From positions 242,635 through 306,634 of the forward strand of contig JAAHGF010000006.1 of NCBI GenBank assembly GCA_010672585.1: DNA of 64,000 bases, given 5' to 3'. The notes beneath the pieces are model-generated. The model worked only from the letters and a program-made list of their open reading frames with translations. It made no database searches and had not been told where the DNA came from. This document shows, piece after piece, positions 9,047 through 17,496 of this stretch (the stretch's first letter is position 1; each line of letters opens with the position of its first letter). A program made the translations under genes and the position numbers. This stretch comes from Okeania sp. SIO1I7. Its GTDB lineage: Bacteria; Cyanobacteriota; Cyanobacteriia; Cyanobacteriales; Microcoleaceae.

Positions 9047-10684
9047 ATGAACACTGCAGAATTATTGGTAAAATGCCTCGAAAATGAAGGAGTCAAATAT
9101 GTATTTGGACTGCCTGGAGAAGAGAATCTGAATATCTTAGAAGCTCTCAAAGATTCCCCAATTCAATTTATAACTACCCGACATGAACAAGGTGCCGCTT
9201 TTATGGCAGATGTCTATGGTCGTTTAACAGGAAAAGCAGGAGTTTGTTTATCAACATTAGGTCCGGGCGCTACTAATTTAATGACAGGTGTTGCTGATGC
9301 TAATTTAGATGGCGCACCTTTAGTAGCAATTACAGGTCAAGTTGGTACAGATCGAATGCACATTGAATCTCACCAATATTTAGATTTAGTGGCAATGTTT
9401 GAGCCAGTAACTAAATGGAATGCTCAAATTGTTCGCCCTAGTAATACACCAGAAATTGTCCGTAAAGCATTTAAAGTAGCTCAACAAGAAAAGCCTGGTG
9501 CTGTTCATATAGATCTACCAGAAAATATTGCGGCAATGTCTGTGGAAGGGCAACCTTTGAATCGTGATAAGCGAGAAAAATCTTATTCTGCTTATCAAAG
9601 TATGACTGAAGCAGCAGTGGCAATTTCTAAAGCAAAAAACCCTGTAATTTTAGTCGGAAATGGAGTAATTCGGGCTAATGCAAGTGAAGCTTTAACAGAG
9701 TTTGCGACAAAATTAAATATTCCTGTGGCTAATACTTTTATGGGTAAAGGTGCGATTCCCTACACTCATCCTTTATCTTTATGGACGACAGGATTACAAC
9801 AACGAGATTATATTAGTTGTGCTTTTGAGCAAACAGATTTAGTTATTGCAGTTGGTTATGACTTGATTGAATATTCACCAAAAAAATGGAATCCTCAAGG
9901 CAAAATTCCAATTATTCATATTGGAGCAAAATATGCGGAAATTGATAGTAGTTATATTCCGATAGCTGAAATAGTGGGAGATATTTCTGATTCTTTGAAT
10001 GAAATTTTACGACGTTCTGACCGAATGAATCAAGTAAGCCCAATTGTATCAGAAATTAGAAGAAATCTCCGCTCTGAATATGAGGGGTACAGTAAAGATA
10101 ATGACTTTCCCATCAAGCCTCAAAAACTAATTTATGATTTACGTCAAGTAATGGGGCCAGAAGATATTGTCATCTCTGATGTTGGCGCTCATAAAATGTG
10201 GATTGCTAGGCATTATCATTGTGACCGTCCTAATACTTGTTTGATTTCTAATGGGTTTGCGGCAATGGGTATTGCGATTCCTGGAGCGATCGCTGCTAAG
10301 TTAGTCCATCCTGAGCGTAAGGTAATAGCTGCAACAGGGGATGGTGGGTTTATGATGAATTGTCAAGAGTTGGAAACAGCTTTACGGGTAGGTACTGCTT
10401 TTGTAACTTTAATTTTTAATGATGGTGGTTATGGTTTGATTGAATGGAAGCAGGAAGACCATTTCGGTAAGTCGTCTTTTATTAAGTTTGGTAATCCAGA
10501 TTTTGTTAAGTTTGCTGAAAGTTTTGGTTTGAAAGGTTATCGAGTTGAGTCTGTTACTGATTTAATTCCTACTCTGAAAGAGGCTCTTGCTCAGGATGTT
10601 CCGGCTGTAATTGATTGTCCTGTTGATTATCGAGAAAATGCTCGTTTTACTCAAAAGTCAGGTGGTTTAAGTTGTTCTATTTAG
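9047..10684 (+). CDS. ThDP-dependent enzyme: 2-oxoglutarate decarboxylase / acetolactate synthase-like
   Basis: The 545-residue protein has the three domains of the acetolactate synthase fold. The N-terminal pyrimidine-binding domain carries the catalytic glutamate in TTRHEQGAAFMADVYGR near residue 48. A middle domain follows, then a C-terminal diphosphate domain with GDGGFMMNCQELETA and the metal motif ending in FNDGGYGLIEWKQ. It is about the size of Synechococcus PCC 7002 A2770, shown to decarboxylate 2-oxoglutarate to succinic semialdehyde. The adjacent dehydrogenase gene supports that role, with acetolactate synthase as the alternative. No regulatory (small) subunit gene lies beside it. 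The AAAGGAGAAA ribosome binding site supports the start. Confidence 0.87.
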   Translation: MNTAELLVKCLENEGVKYVFGLPGEENLNILEALKDSPIQFITTRHEQGAAFMADVYGRLTGKAGVCLSTLGPGATNLMTGVADANLDGAPLVAITGQVGTDRMHIESHQYLDLVAMFEPVTKWNAQIVRPSNTPEIVRKAFKVAQQEKPGAVHIDLPENIAAMSVEGQPLNRDKREKSYSAYQSMTEAAVAISKAKNPVILVGNGVIRANASEALTEFATKLNIPVANTFMGKGAIPYTHPLSLWTTGLQQRDYISCAFEQTDLVIAVGYDLIEYSPKKWNPQGKIPIIHIGAKYAEIDSSYIPIAEIVGDISDSLNEILRRSDRMNQVSPIVSEIRRNLRSEYEGYSKDNDFPIKPQKLIYDLRQVMGPEDIVISDVGAHKMWIARHYHCDRPNTCLISNGFAAMGIAIPGAIAAKLVHPERKVIAATGDGGFMMNCQELETALRVGTAFVTLIFNDGGYGLIEWKQEDHFGKSSFIKFGNPDFVKFAESFGLKGYRVESVTDLIPTLKEALAQDVPAVIDCPVDYRENARFTQKSGGLSCSI

Positions 10685-11071
10685 TTAGTAGTAGGTTTGA
10701 GTAGGAGATTTTTCAGCAATTTATGATTAGTTATGGCTTGGTTGCTGAAAAATCATCGGAAGTTGGAAAGTTTCTGTATCTTCAGGAGTTAAGTAGAGTG
10801 GGAGTAAGCATTCAGCTATTAGCCATCATCTAGCCTCCTCCGGAGGAACTGCGGACTTCAGCAATAAGACCTTGTGCTTAAGGAGGAGGTTTAAATGAAT
10901 ATAGACTTTGGAGCTGACTTTTAGCCAGATTTTTCGTTTCTTAATTAAATATTGCTTTTAGTGAGTGATAAAAGCAATAGCTGATAGCTGATAGCTGACG
11001 GCTGAATGCTTACGAGTGGGAAATATCAACTTTTCAGTCACCAATGAGGAAAGAATTAGAGAAAACTTACG
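10685..11071. other. Intergenic region with miniature element
   Basis: The 387-bp gap is mainly occupied by a family 1 miniature element (10804-11013). Nothing else is recognised. Confidence 0.6.
10804..11013. mobile_element. Miniature element, family 1 (8-bp TSD), copy 2
   Basis: The 210-bp element is bounded by GTAAGCATTCAGC and its exact inverse GCTGAATGCTTAC. The flanks are GAGTGGGA on both sides (10796-10803 and 11014-11021), a perfect 8-bp duplication. Internal sequence is non-coding with repeated GATAGCT units. Confidence 0.9.
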
Positions 11072-12211
11072 ATGAAATACCAAGCTTTTTTCTACAATTT
11101 AGCTATAAGTTACATCCTAATTTTAACTCCTACTAAATTAGGATTAGCTCAAGCAACTCCTATTTGTAATGATGCACAAATTCAAGATGAGTATAACAGT
11201 AAATCTAAAAAGTATCAAAGTTACAAAGTAGAGAATGAAGTTTGTTCTACTAATAATTCTTTTTGTGCTAAAGATTTTGTTTATTCAACAATGTTGAGCC
11301 AAACTCAATTTATTGCACCTGTAGATAAAGCAGATGAAAAAGCACCAGTTATAAATTGTAAAATCACTAATCTTGATATTATACCAGGACCTTTTGGAAA
11401 AGACTCCATAAGAACTTCCATCAACTGGGATGAACACTCTATCACAAACTATACAAGAAAAAACCATGCTTTGCATCCTGGTAAAGTTACCAGAATTATT
11501 ATTGAAAGAGAATCAAAAATTATTGTTGTTACTAAAGGAGAGGGAGAGGGAAATTTCCCAAGAAAGAATGAAAACGAAGCTCCTGAATTATGGTCTAATG
11601 TTGATAAAAAATTGATTAAAGAAGTCAAACTAATTCTGGCGCAGAATCCCTGTAAATCAAAACCTTATCTGGGAAACCAATCTACCATGAATTCTTGCGT
11701 TTCATGGGAATATCAACAAGCAGATAACATTCTAAATCAGGTTTATCAACAATTAAAATCGCAATTACCAGTCAGTCACAAACAATTATTAGACGCCGTA
11801 CAATTGGCTTGGATTGAGTTTAAAAAAAAGGAATGCCTTTTCACACGCATGAATATTAGAGGAGGTAGTGGTAGCATGGGGTATGGCCTTCAAACATCCT
11901 GTGCTTTAGATTTGATTGAAAAACGTACCGCAGACTTAAAAGCTTATATTCGCGGTGAAATTCCTTCATCTAATAGTGGTAGTGAAAATTATCAAGCTGC
12001 AGACCTCCTTCTCAACCAAATTTATCAAAAAGTACATTCTTCTGTAGGGGCACAACAACAACTTCAATCTACCCAAATTGCATGGATAGATTTTAGGGAC
12101 ACCAGTTGTAAGTTTGAGAATTCTCAGTTTTCTAGCAACGATAATACTTGCCTGACTCGTATCACTGAACAACGGATTGAACGATTATCAAGATTGCTGC
12201 CACGCAATTGA
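11072..12211 (+). CDS. Exported protein with two LprI (DUF1311)-type domains
   Basis: The 379-residue product begins with a hydrophobic signal segment (residues 8-28, ending near GLAQA). Two copies of the lysozyme-inhibitor LprI/DUF1311 pattern lie at about residues 190-295 and 305-375. Each has a CxxW/EYQxADxxLNQxYQ start, an AWIxFR/K core and paired cysteines. The first repeat includes the family's GGSGSMG loop. The N-terminal 170 residues contain further cysteines and no recognised domain. Such proteins act in the cell envelope; inhibition of a lysozyme-like enzyme is only an inference from the family name. Confidence 0.78.
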   Translation: MKYQAFFYNLAISYILILTPTKLGLAQATPICNDAQIQDEYNSKSKKYQSYKVENEVCSTNNSFCAKDFVYSTMLSQTQFIAPVDKADEKAPVINCKITNLDIIPGPFGKDSIRTSINWDEHSITNYTRKNHALHPGKVTRIIIERESKIIVVTKGEGEGNFPRKNENEAPELWSNVDKKLIKEVKLILAQNPCKSKPYLGNQSTMNSCVSWEYQQADNILNQVYQQLKSQLPVSHKQLLDAVQLAWIEFKKKECLFTRMNIRGGSGSMGYGLQTSCALDLIEKRTADLKAYIRGEIPSSNSGSENYQAADLLLNQIYQKVHSSVGAQQQLQSTQIAWIDFRDTSCKFENSQFSSNDNTCLTRITEQRIERLSRLLPRN

Positions 12212-12643
12212 TAATGCTCTCAACGTCCTAAGCTGCTAAATTGAAATATATTTTCCCTATAGTTTTATATTTTTAGGAGTCAGCTAACTTTTTTAGTGTA
12301 TAGTCATTCCAGTTAAAATTGAGACAAGGGTTTCTTGCCTTGAAAGAGTTTCAGCTGAAAAAGTGTTCCAGTCTTATTCAGAATGACTATAATATCAAAT
12401 CCGCTTTATTGGACATAAAAAAATTCTCCAATCGTCATAACTACGCTCATCTTTGTAATTCTCTCTCCTCCTGACTCCTGACTCCTGACTCCTCTTGTCC
12501 TGAGTTAACTATTCTATAACTGTTTAACCAGATTTGATATAATGTAGCGAAATTAACAGCACTTTTGCCTATGATCACCTAAAAATTTATATACCTCCAA
12601 AAAGTTATAAGTTATCAATAAAAACTATAGTGCTAGAGTAAAA
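12212..12643. other. Intergenic region with miniature element
   Basis: The 432-bp gap contains the second family 4 element (12392-12540) and otherwise no signal that I can name. Confidence 0.6.
12392..12540. mobile_element. Miniature element, family 4, copy 2
   Basis: The unit runs from ATATCAAATCCG to AGATTTGATAT and matches the copy at 5588-5766 in its first 80 bases and in its last 40. The two differ mainly in a variable simple-repeat centre (CTCCTGACTCCTGACTCC here). Confidence 0.65.
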
Positions 12644-13162
12644 ATGACTATTATTACAACTAGAGAAGCAGCTTTTTTATTGGGTATCTGTTGTCAACGA
12701 GTCAGAGTTCTACTTTCTCAGGGAAGAGTAAAAGGGGCTTATAAACATAAAGGATTTTGGCGCATTCCTCTTTATGGCCAAATGCCTGTTGTTATACCAG
12801 GTACTAGAGGCCCTGAAGGTGTTTGGTGTAAGAGACTGCGACAAGCCCCCACAAGAATTCATGTCAATCAAAAGAAAATTCAAGCCAATGGTAAGAGAAT
12901 CAACACAGATCCTCAAATGACTCCCGATCAATTAATACCAGTAGTTTCGATGAAACAGGGGAAACATAATTATTTGGGTTATCAGATGGAGATTCATGGT
13001 CCTTGTCGTATCGTATATAAACCTTACCACCCCTTAAGTTGTGGTGCTCATTTATGGATTGAGACTTTTGAGCCAGTGCAGTTTGTGGATACTCAGTTTA
13101 AACCTGCGACGGCGAGGCGAAGCTATAAAGATGTTGAAAACCACTATAGAAGAAAATTTTAG
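12644..13162 (+). CDS. Helix-turn-helix protein, MerR/excisionase-like N-terminus
   Basis: The first 45 residues form a winged-helix/HTH of the excisionase type, with TTREAAFLLGICCQRVRVLL and then a GRVKGAYKHKGFWRIPL wing. The remaining 125 residues are basic and contain no domain I recognise, including a Cys/His-containing stretch near residues 120-145 (GPCRIVYKPYHPLSCGAHLW). It probably binds DNA. It lies just outside the Dnd island, convergent with dndD, and might regulate neighbouring genes, but nothing in the sequence proves it. Confidence 0.72.
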   Translation: MTIITTREAAFLLGICCQRVRVLLSQGRVKGAYKHKGFWRIPLYGQMPVVIPGTRGPEGVWCKRLRQAPTRIHVNQKKIQANGKRINTDPQMTPDQLIPVVSMKQGKHNYLGYQMEIHGPCRIVYKPYHPLSCGAHLWIETFEPVQFVDTQFKPATARRSYKDVENHYRRKF

Positions 13163-13735
13163 CTATTCTTAATCGGTTTGTTTATTGAATAAGATTGCTA
13201 TTAATTTATTTTGTATAATACCTACTGTAAAACTCTGGTATTTGACTTTAACAGAGAAAAATTATGATGATTTGATTAAGCTGTGAGTATATAGCAGGGA
13301 ATAGGGAATAGGGAACAGGGAACAGTTGGAAAAACATTTTCTAGTCTAAGATTCGTCATTCGCATAAGTCCTAACTAATTCTTTCTTAGCTATAAATAAA
13401 ATTTTGCCTTACGAAAAATAGCTGATTTTTAGATTAGTTTGATTTTTTAAAGTACATCCGAAAACCTTTGCTATGAATCACAAAAAATATATTTTTAGCC
13501 GTCACTAAAAAAGCTAAATGGTTTGGTAGAGAAATTTTCTACCCCTGTGTGAGTAACTTCAGTTGAAGAGGTAGAGGGAAAAAATTTTACTTACTTACCA
13601 AAAATATCTCATTTCCAGATTAGTTTGATTTTTTTGAGCATCATATTTGACTAAATACTCACATGGATAAAAAAATTTTCTACCCTTGTGTGAGTAACTT
13701 TAGTTGAAGTGACAGAGGAAAAAATTTTACTTAAC
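13163..13735. repeat. Intergenic region holding a tandem duplication of the dndD 3' end
   Basis: Bases about 13533-13665 repeat bases about 13674-13806 with a period of 141. The second copy includes the last codons of dndD, and the first copy preserves those codons and the TAA (for example EMRYFW followed by stop, against EMGYFW in dndD). A third, more eroded copy of the inner part lies near 13410-13480. No independent gene is seen. Confidence 0.75.
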
Positions 13736-15718
13736 TTACCAAAAATATCCCATTTCCAGATTTGTCTGATTTTTTTGAGCATCATATTTGAGTAAATATT
13801 CGTGAGCGATCGCCTCTAAATTACGCAAATTTTCTACCTCTAATTTACCAATTTCAGTATCAGTAGATAAAAGAATAACTTGATGACTAGCAGAAGGGAA
13901 ATAACGTTCTACTAAATTCTGACGATGGGATGAATCTAATCTACCCAAAGGTGTATCAATAGCAACGGGTAAATGTCTACCAGAAACCCTTGCTAAACCC
14001 CATAAAAAAGAAATTGCCAAAAGCTGTTTTTCTCCCGCAGAAATACGATGTTTAGGAACAATTTGCCCTTGATTATCGTAGAGAGAAAGAGCAAAGTTAT
14101 TAGTATCAATAGCCACGCGATGCACCAAATCTGATTTATGCAAAAGATAGCGGAAACATTCAGTAACTTCCATCTCTAGTTTATTCAACTTTTTCAAAGT
14201 TAACTTCTCCTTAAATAACTGCAAAGTTTTCTTCACTTTGCCAGAAGATTCAATGATATTTTGAATATTGTGACGTTCGATAGTTTCATCAGTATAACTA
14301 AATAATTCCTTCTTAGTTTGAGTAATAGCATCCTCCAACTTTTTACAATCGCGATCGGTATTTTCACAAGCAATCTGTATCCTAGCTAACTCAGTTTGTG
14401 CCTCCTGTAAAGCAGTTTCCAAAATTTCATAAGCTTCCGGAGATGCCGCACTTACCAACTGCTTTTCCAGAATATTAATTTCCACTTCAAAATCTTTGAG
14501 ACGAGTTAAATTTTTCCGAGCATTTTTCCGACAATTTTCAATCTCATAGCGCAACAAATTTTCTAGTAAAGTTAATGCTTTCTCATCTGCCAATAACCAA
14601 GATTCATCACTTTGATTAATATCCTCTTCAATCATCAGATTTTCTTGATGAAGAAACGTTTTAATTTTACTAATTTTGCCAGCAGGAATAGACAACTCAT
14701 TCAGATAATTAACTAAACGTCGGTCTCTTTCCTGAAAAGCATCCAAAGCTATTTCTGCTTCATGGCGTAAAATCTCTACATCACCCTGAGAACTTACTTG
14801 TTCCAAAAGAGGAGAAATTAAAGCCAGAGGTAAAGCTCCCGCAGCAAGTTCAATCATTTCCTGACGAGCATTTTCCATATCTAACTCTATATCTTTAAAC
14901 TCTTGTTCTAACTGACTTCTTTCAGCAGCAATTTTTCCCCCTTCCGAAACAAATTTTCTCATGGCTTTTTGCTGTTTTTGTTCAGCCTTTTTTAACTGCT
15001 TTCGCAAATCTTCTAATTTTTCCGTAGCAACTTCCAAATCTGTCTTTTGTTGATGCAGTTTTTGTTCAATTTCCTCTAAATTTTTTAATTCTGTAGTTTT
15101 AGCAATTTGTTTCTTTTTCCGAGTCACTAAAATATCTAAATCTGTTGCCAGACGTTCAGCTAATTCCAGTCCTAATAATGATTGAATTGCATCTACAACC
15201 AAAGGTGGAGGAATTTCTAGTTCAGCCAACTCTTTTACCTGTTCTCCATCAAATAGAAATAAGTTAGAAATTCCCAAAGGTAAGAGATTTTCTATATATT
15301 CATCCCAGGCATTTGCTAAGTAAGAATCAGGCCATTCACCATCAAGAATTCCCAAACTATCTTTGCCATCTTTAGGATTTTTTTCCCAGGTACGAACTAC
15401 GCGATATTCTACAAGTTGGTCGTCTTGAATATGTTCAAAAGCTAATTCAATACGAGTTTTTTCTGTAGGGGGAGTATTGCGGTTTACACATTGAGAAAGA
15501 AAGTCGCCATAAGTTAAATTTCCCCTAGTTGAACATTGGGCGCGATGACCGTAAAGTGCGAGGCGAATAGCATCTAAAAGAGTAGTTTTTCCTCCTCCAT
15601 TCATACCTCCAAATAAGATGATAGGGCGCGGGCGATCAGTAAGGGTAGGGCGGAGATTTATTGTTTGTTTACCGGAGTAGGGTCCGAAATTTTGTAAGAC
15701 GAGTTCTAGGAAAATCAT
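13736..15718 (-). CDS. dndD: DNA sulfur modification protein DndD (SMC/RecF-like ATPase)
   Basis: DndD is an SMC-like ATPase needed with DndA, DndC and DndE to replace a non-bridging phosphate oxygen in DNA by sulfur. The 660-residue length is usual for the family. Walker A is GGMNGGGKTTLLDA near residue 37; the DndD hallmark LFLFDGEQVKELAE lies near residue 154. A long charged coiled coil covers about residues 195-520. The signature SAGEKQLLAISFLWGLAR and Walker B PVAIDTPLGRLD are near residues 565-600. The ATG at 15718 is followed directly by the family start MIFLELVLQNFGPYSG. It would be cotranscribed with dndC but is now separated from it by an IscB element. The 3' end is tandemly duplicated downstream. 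Confidence 0.92.
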   Translation of the reverse strand: MIFLELVLQNFGPYSGKQTINLRPTLTDRPRPIILFGGMNGGGKTTLLDAIRLALYGHRAQCSTRGNLTYGDFLSQCVNRNTPPTEKTRIELAFEHIQDDQLVEYRVVRTWEKNPKDGKDSLGILDGEWPDSYLANAWDEYIENLLPLGISNLFLFDGEQVKELAELEIPPPLVVDAIQSLLGLELAERLATDLDILVTRKKKQIAKTTELKNLEEIEQKLHQQKTDLEVATEKLEDLRKQLKKAEQKQQKAMRKFVSEGGKIAAERSQLEQEFKDIELDMENARQEMIELAAGALPLALISPLLEQVSSQGDVEILRHEAEIALDAFQERDRRLVNYLNELSIPAGKISKIKTFLHQENLMIEEDINQSDESWLLADEKALTLLENLLRYEIENCRKNARKNLTRLKDFEVEINILEKQLVSAASPEAYEILETALQEAQTELARIQIACENTDRDCKKLEDAITQTKKELFSYTDETIERHNIQNIIESSGKVKKTLQLFKEKLTLKKLNKLEMEVTECFRYLLHKSDLVHRVAIDTNNFALSLYDNQGQIVPKHRISAGEKQLLAISFLWGLARVSGRHLPVAIDTPLGRLDSSHRQNLVERYFPSASHQVILLSTDTEIGKLEVENLRNLEAIAHEYLLKYDAQKNQTNLEMGYFW

Positions 15719-15865
15719 TTCAGTTTTTTTAGGGAGTGGGGAATAGGGAATAGGGAGTAAGAGGAAAGGTAGTGGGTTAACTAACTCAGAAGTTTCTACG
15801 GAATGCTCCGCAAACAGAAGTCAGGAGTCAGAAGTTATTTTTGTAACGAGGATTTGAGATCCGCT

Positions 15866-17182
15866 TCAAAAATATTGCGCCTTAAAAGGCGAGGTTTTAG
15901 ACCCATAAACATAAGCGTAGCCATCCTTTTTGTGAATATGTTGACAATATTTGTGGCTAATTCCTTGTACTAAACCATTCTTGGTTTTGATGTTGAAACT
16001 GCCTGTAGTGCGTACAGCAACTCTCCCTACATAGACGCCTTGTTTCTTACCTTTAGTCACAATAGCTTTGACGATATCCCCTGTTTGATATCCTTTAATA
16101 AACTTGAACCGGGGGACATAACGAACTGGAAATCCATATTTATCAGTACGACACATCTGACGTGAGCCATGTCCTGTGGCGATGACAATTAAAGGTTTTT
16201 TTACCTCCTTGATAATTAGCCGTTCAGGAGTAGAAATACCTACACAAGCTGCATCTAACCAATGAGTTTTAGGCAGGTTTTGACTACACCTATTGAATTT
16301 TGTTAACCCACCACTACCTACTTCTACAGGTAGTTCAGTTAACTTTAATTCGTTGTACAACTTCCACCGAGTTGCATTTACGGCTGCTGCATCAGCGAGT
16401 GGCTTCTTAGCTTGAGATAAAATCCGTTGCAGAACATTGGGCTTTCTAGATAAGAACTGTTCAATTTCTTGATTGGACTTGGCCTGATTGCAACTATGAC
16501 AGGAAATAGCTAAATTAGAAACTCGATTGGAACCACCTTTAGATTTAGGAACAATGTGTTCTATTTCTAACTGGGTATCCGTCGCACCACAATAAGCGCA
16601 TTTACGATGCCATTTTTCTAGTAAATATTCCCGAATTTCGTAACCAAAAAGTGTACCTTGTTGATACTCAACACCTGAAATTTCGGGGTTTTCTAATTTC
16701 TGAGTGTCGAACCTAACTAACTCTTGAGATATACCTGTAATTGGACATAATTGAGTTAGCTTTTTAACCCAAGTCAAGATATTTTGTATTCTTGACATTA
16801 AACTAGGGGGTAACCACCCGGACGACCTTTTTCTATTCAAGAATCTTGGCTGACGATAACGAGTTTTGCGATTTCTACGAGAACGTCTTAAAGTTCTACG
16901 TTTGGTTAAACTATCTCGAATTTGAAACCCTCTGTGAGTGAGTTCAGCTCCCCAGATTATTCTGTTGCTTTGAACAATTGCTAAACCAGTTATTTTTGCT
17001 CCGGGGTCTATTTTTAGTTGATGGTTGTGAGTAATTGGTTCACTTACCTCCTCAGTCAAAATGATTGTTAAGGGGTATCGACGTAGAACTTTAGCTTTGC
17101 CAGTCCTGAGTAAAATTCTAGCTCTGGCAGGCTTGCAGGGGTCTAAAGGTTGTCGATTTTTATTAAGTACAAATACACGCAT
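15866..17182 (-). CDS. iscB: IscB RNA-guided HNH/RuvC endonuclease
   Basis: IscB is the transposon-encoded ancestor of Cas9 that cuts DNA guided by an omega RNA. This 438-residue copy looks intact. An N-terminal PLMP-type domain (residues 1-42, MRVFVLNKNRQPLDPC) is followed by RuvC-I with Asp59 in IDPGAKITGLAI. An arginine-rich bridge helix lies at about 88-115. A zinc-bound HNH domain (CAYCGATDTQLEIEHIVPKS then CHSCNQAKSN) is at about 192-240. RuvC-III is KTHWLDAACVG near 310, and the C-terminus is basic. Just upstream lies a structured leader that fits the HEARO RNA. No transposase gene is present. The element sits between dndC and dndD on their strand. Confidence 0.93.
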   Translation of the reverse strand: MRVFVLNKNRQPLDPCKPARARILLRTGKAKVLRRYPLTIILTEEVSEPITHNHQLKIDPGAKITGLAIVQSNRIIWGAELTHRGFQIRDSLTKRRTLRRSRRNRKTRYRQPRFLNRKRSSGWLPPSLMSRIQNILTWVKKLTQLCPITGISQELVRFDTQKLENPEISGVEYQQGTLFGYEIREYLLEKWHRKCAYCGATDTQLEIEHIVPKSKGGSNRVSNLAISCHSCNQAKSNQEIEQFLSRKPNVLQRILSQAKKPLADAAAVNATRWKLYNELKLTELPVEVGSGGLTKFNRCSQNLPKTHWLDAACVGISTPERLIIKEVKKPLIVIATGHGSRQMCRTDKYGFPVRYVPRFKFIKGYQTGDIVKAIVTKGKKQGVYVGRVAVRTTGSFNIKTKNGLVQGISHKYCQHIHKKDGYAYVYGSKTSPFKAQYF

Positions 17183-17440
17183 AATTGGTGTGTTCTCCTA
17201 TTGCTAGGGTAAAGTTCGCTTTGACAATGTTTTAATCGCTTGTGAGGTTAGCCACACTTTCTTAACCCTCTAAAAATGTTTAATGACTAACGGTAGAGCT
17301 ACAGACTAGCGACGCATCCATAGGTACCATGACGATAAAAACGTAGGAGATTTTACTCCTGAGTCTGGTCAACTAGAGCTTAAAAAAGCCCACGCTATAT
17401 TCCTTGATAATTAGCGCTGGGTTGTTGACAACTTTCTAGT
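17183..17440 (-). ncRNA. HEARO/omega RNA of the IscB element, with 5' guide
   Basis: The 250 bases upstream of iscB show no gene but several stem-loops expected of a HEARO RNA. They include a long first stem at 17388-17421 (CCCAGCGCTA pairing with TAGCGTGGG), AGGAG/CTCCT at 17345-17360, and GTGTGG/CCTCAC at 17241-17256. The 3' end runs into the ribosome binding site TAGGAGAACA of iscB. In this system the guide lies at the RNA 5' end. Here it would fall within about 17422-17440 (minus strand TAGAAAGTTGTCAACAA region), inferred rather than mapped. Confidence 0.72.
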
Positions 17441-17496
17441 CATTTCTAACTTCTGACTTCTGACGCGCGTTAATTCTCCCCCACTCCCCCACTCCC

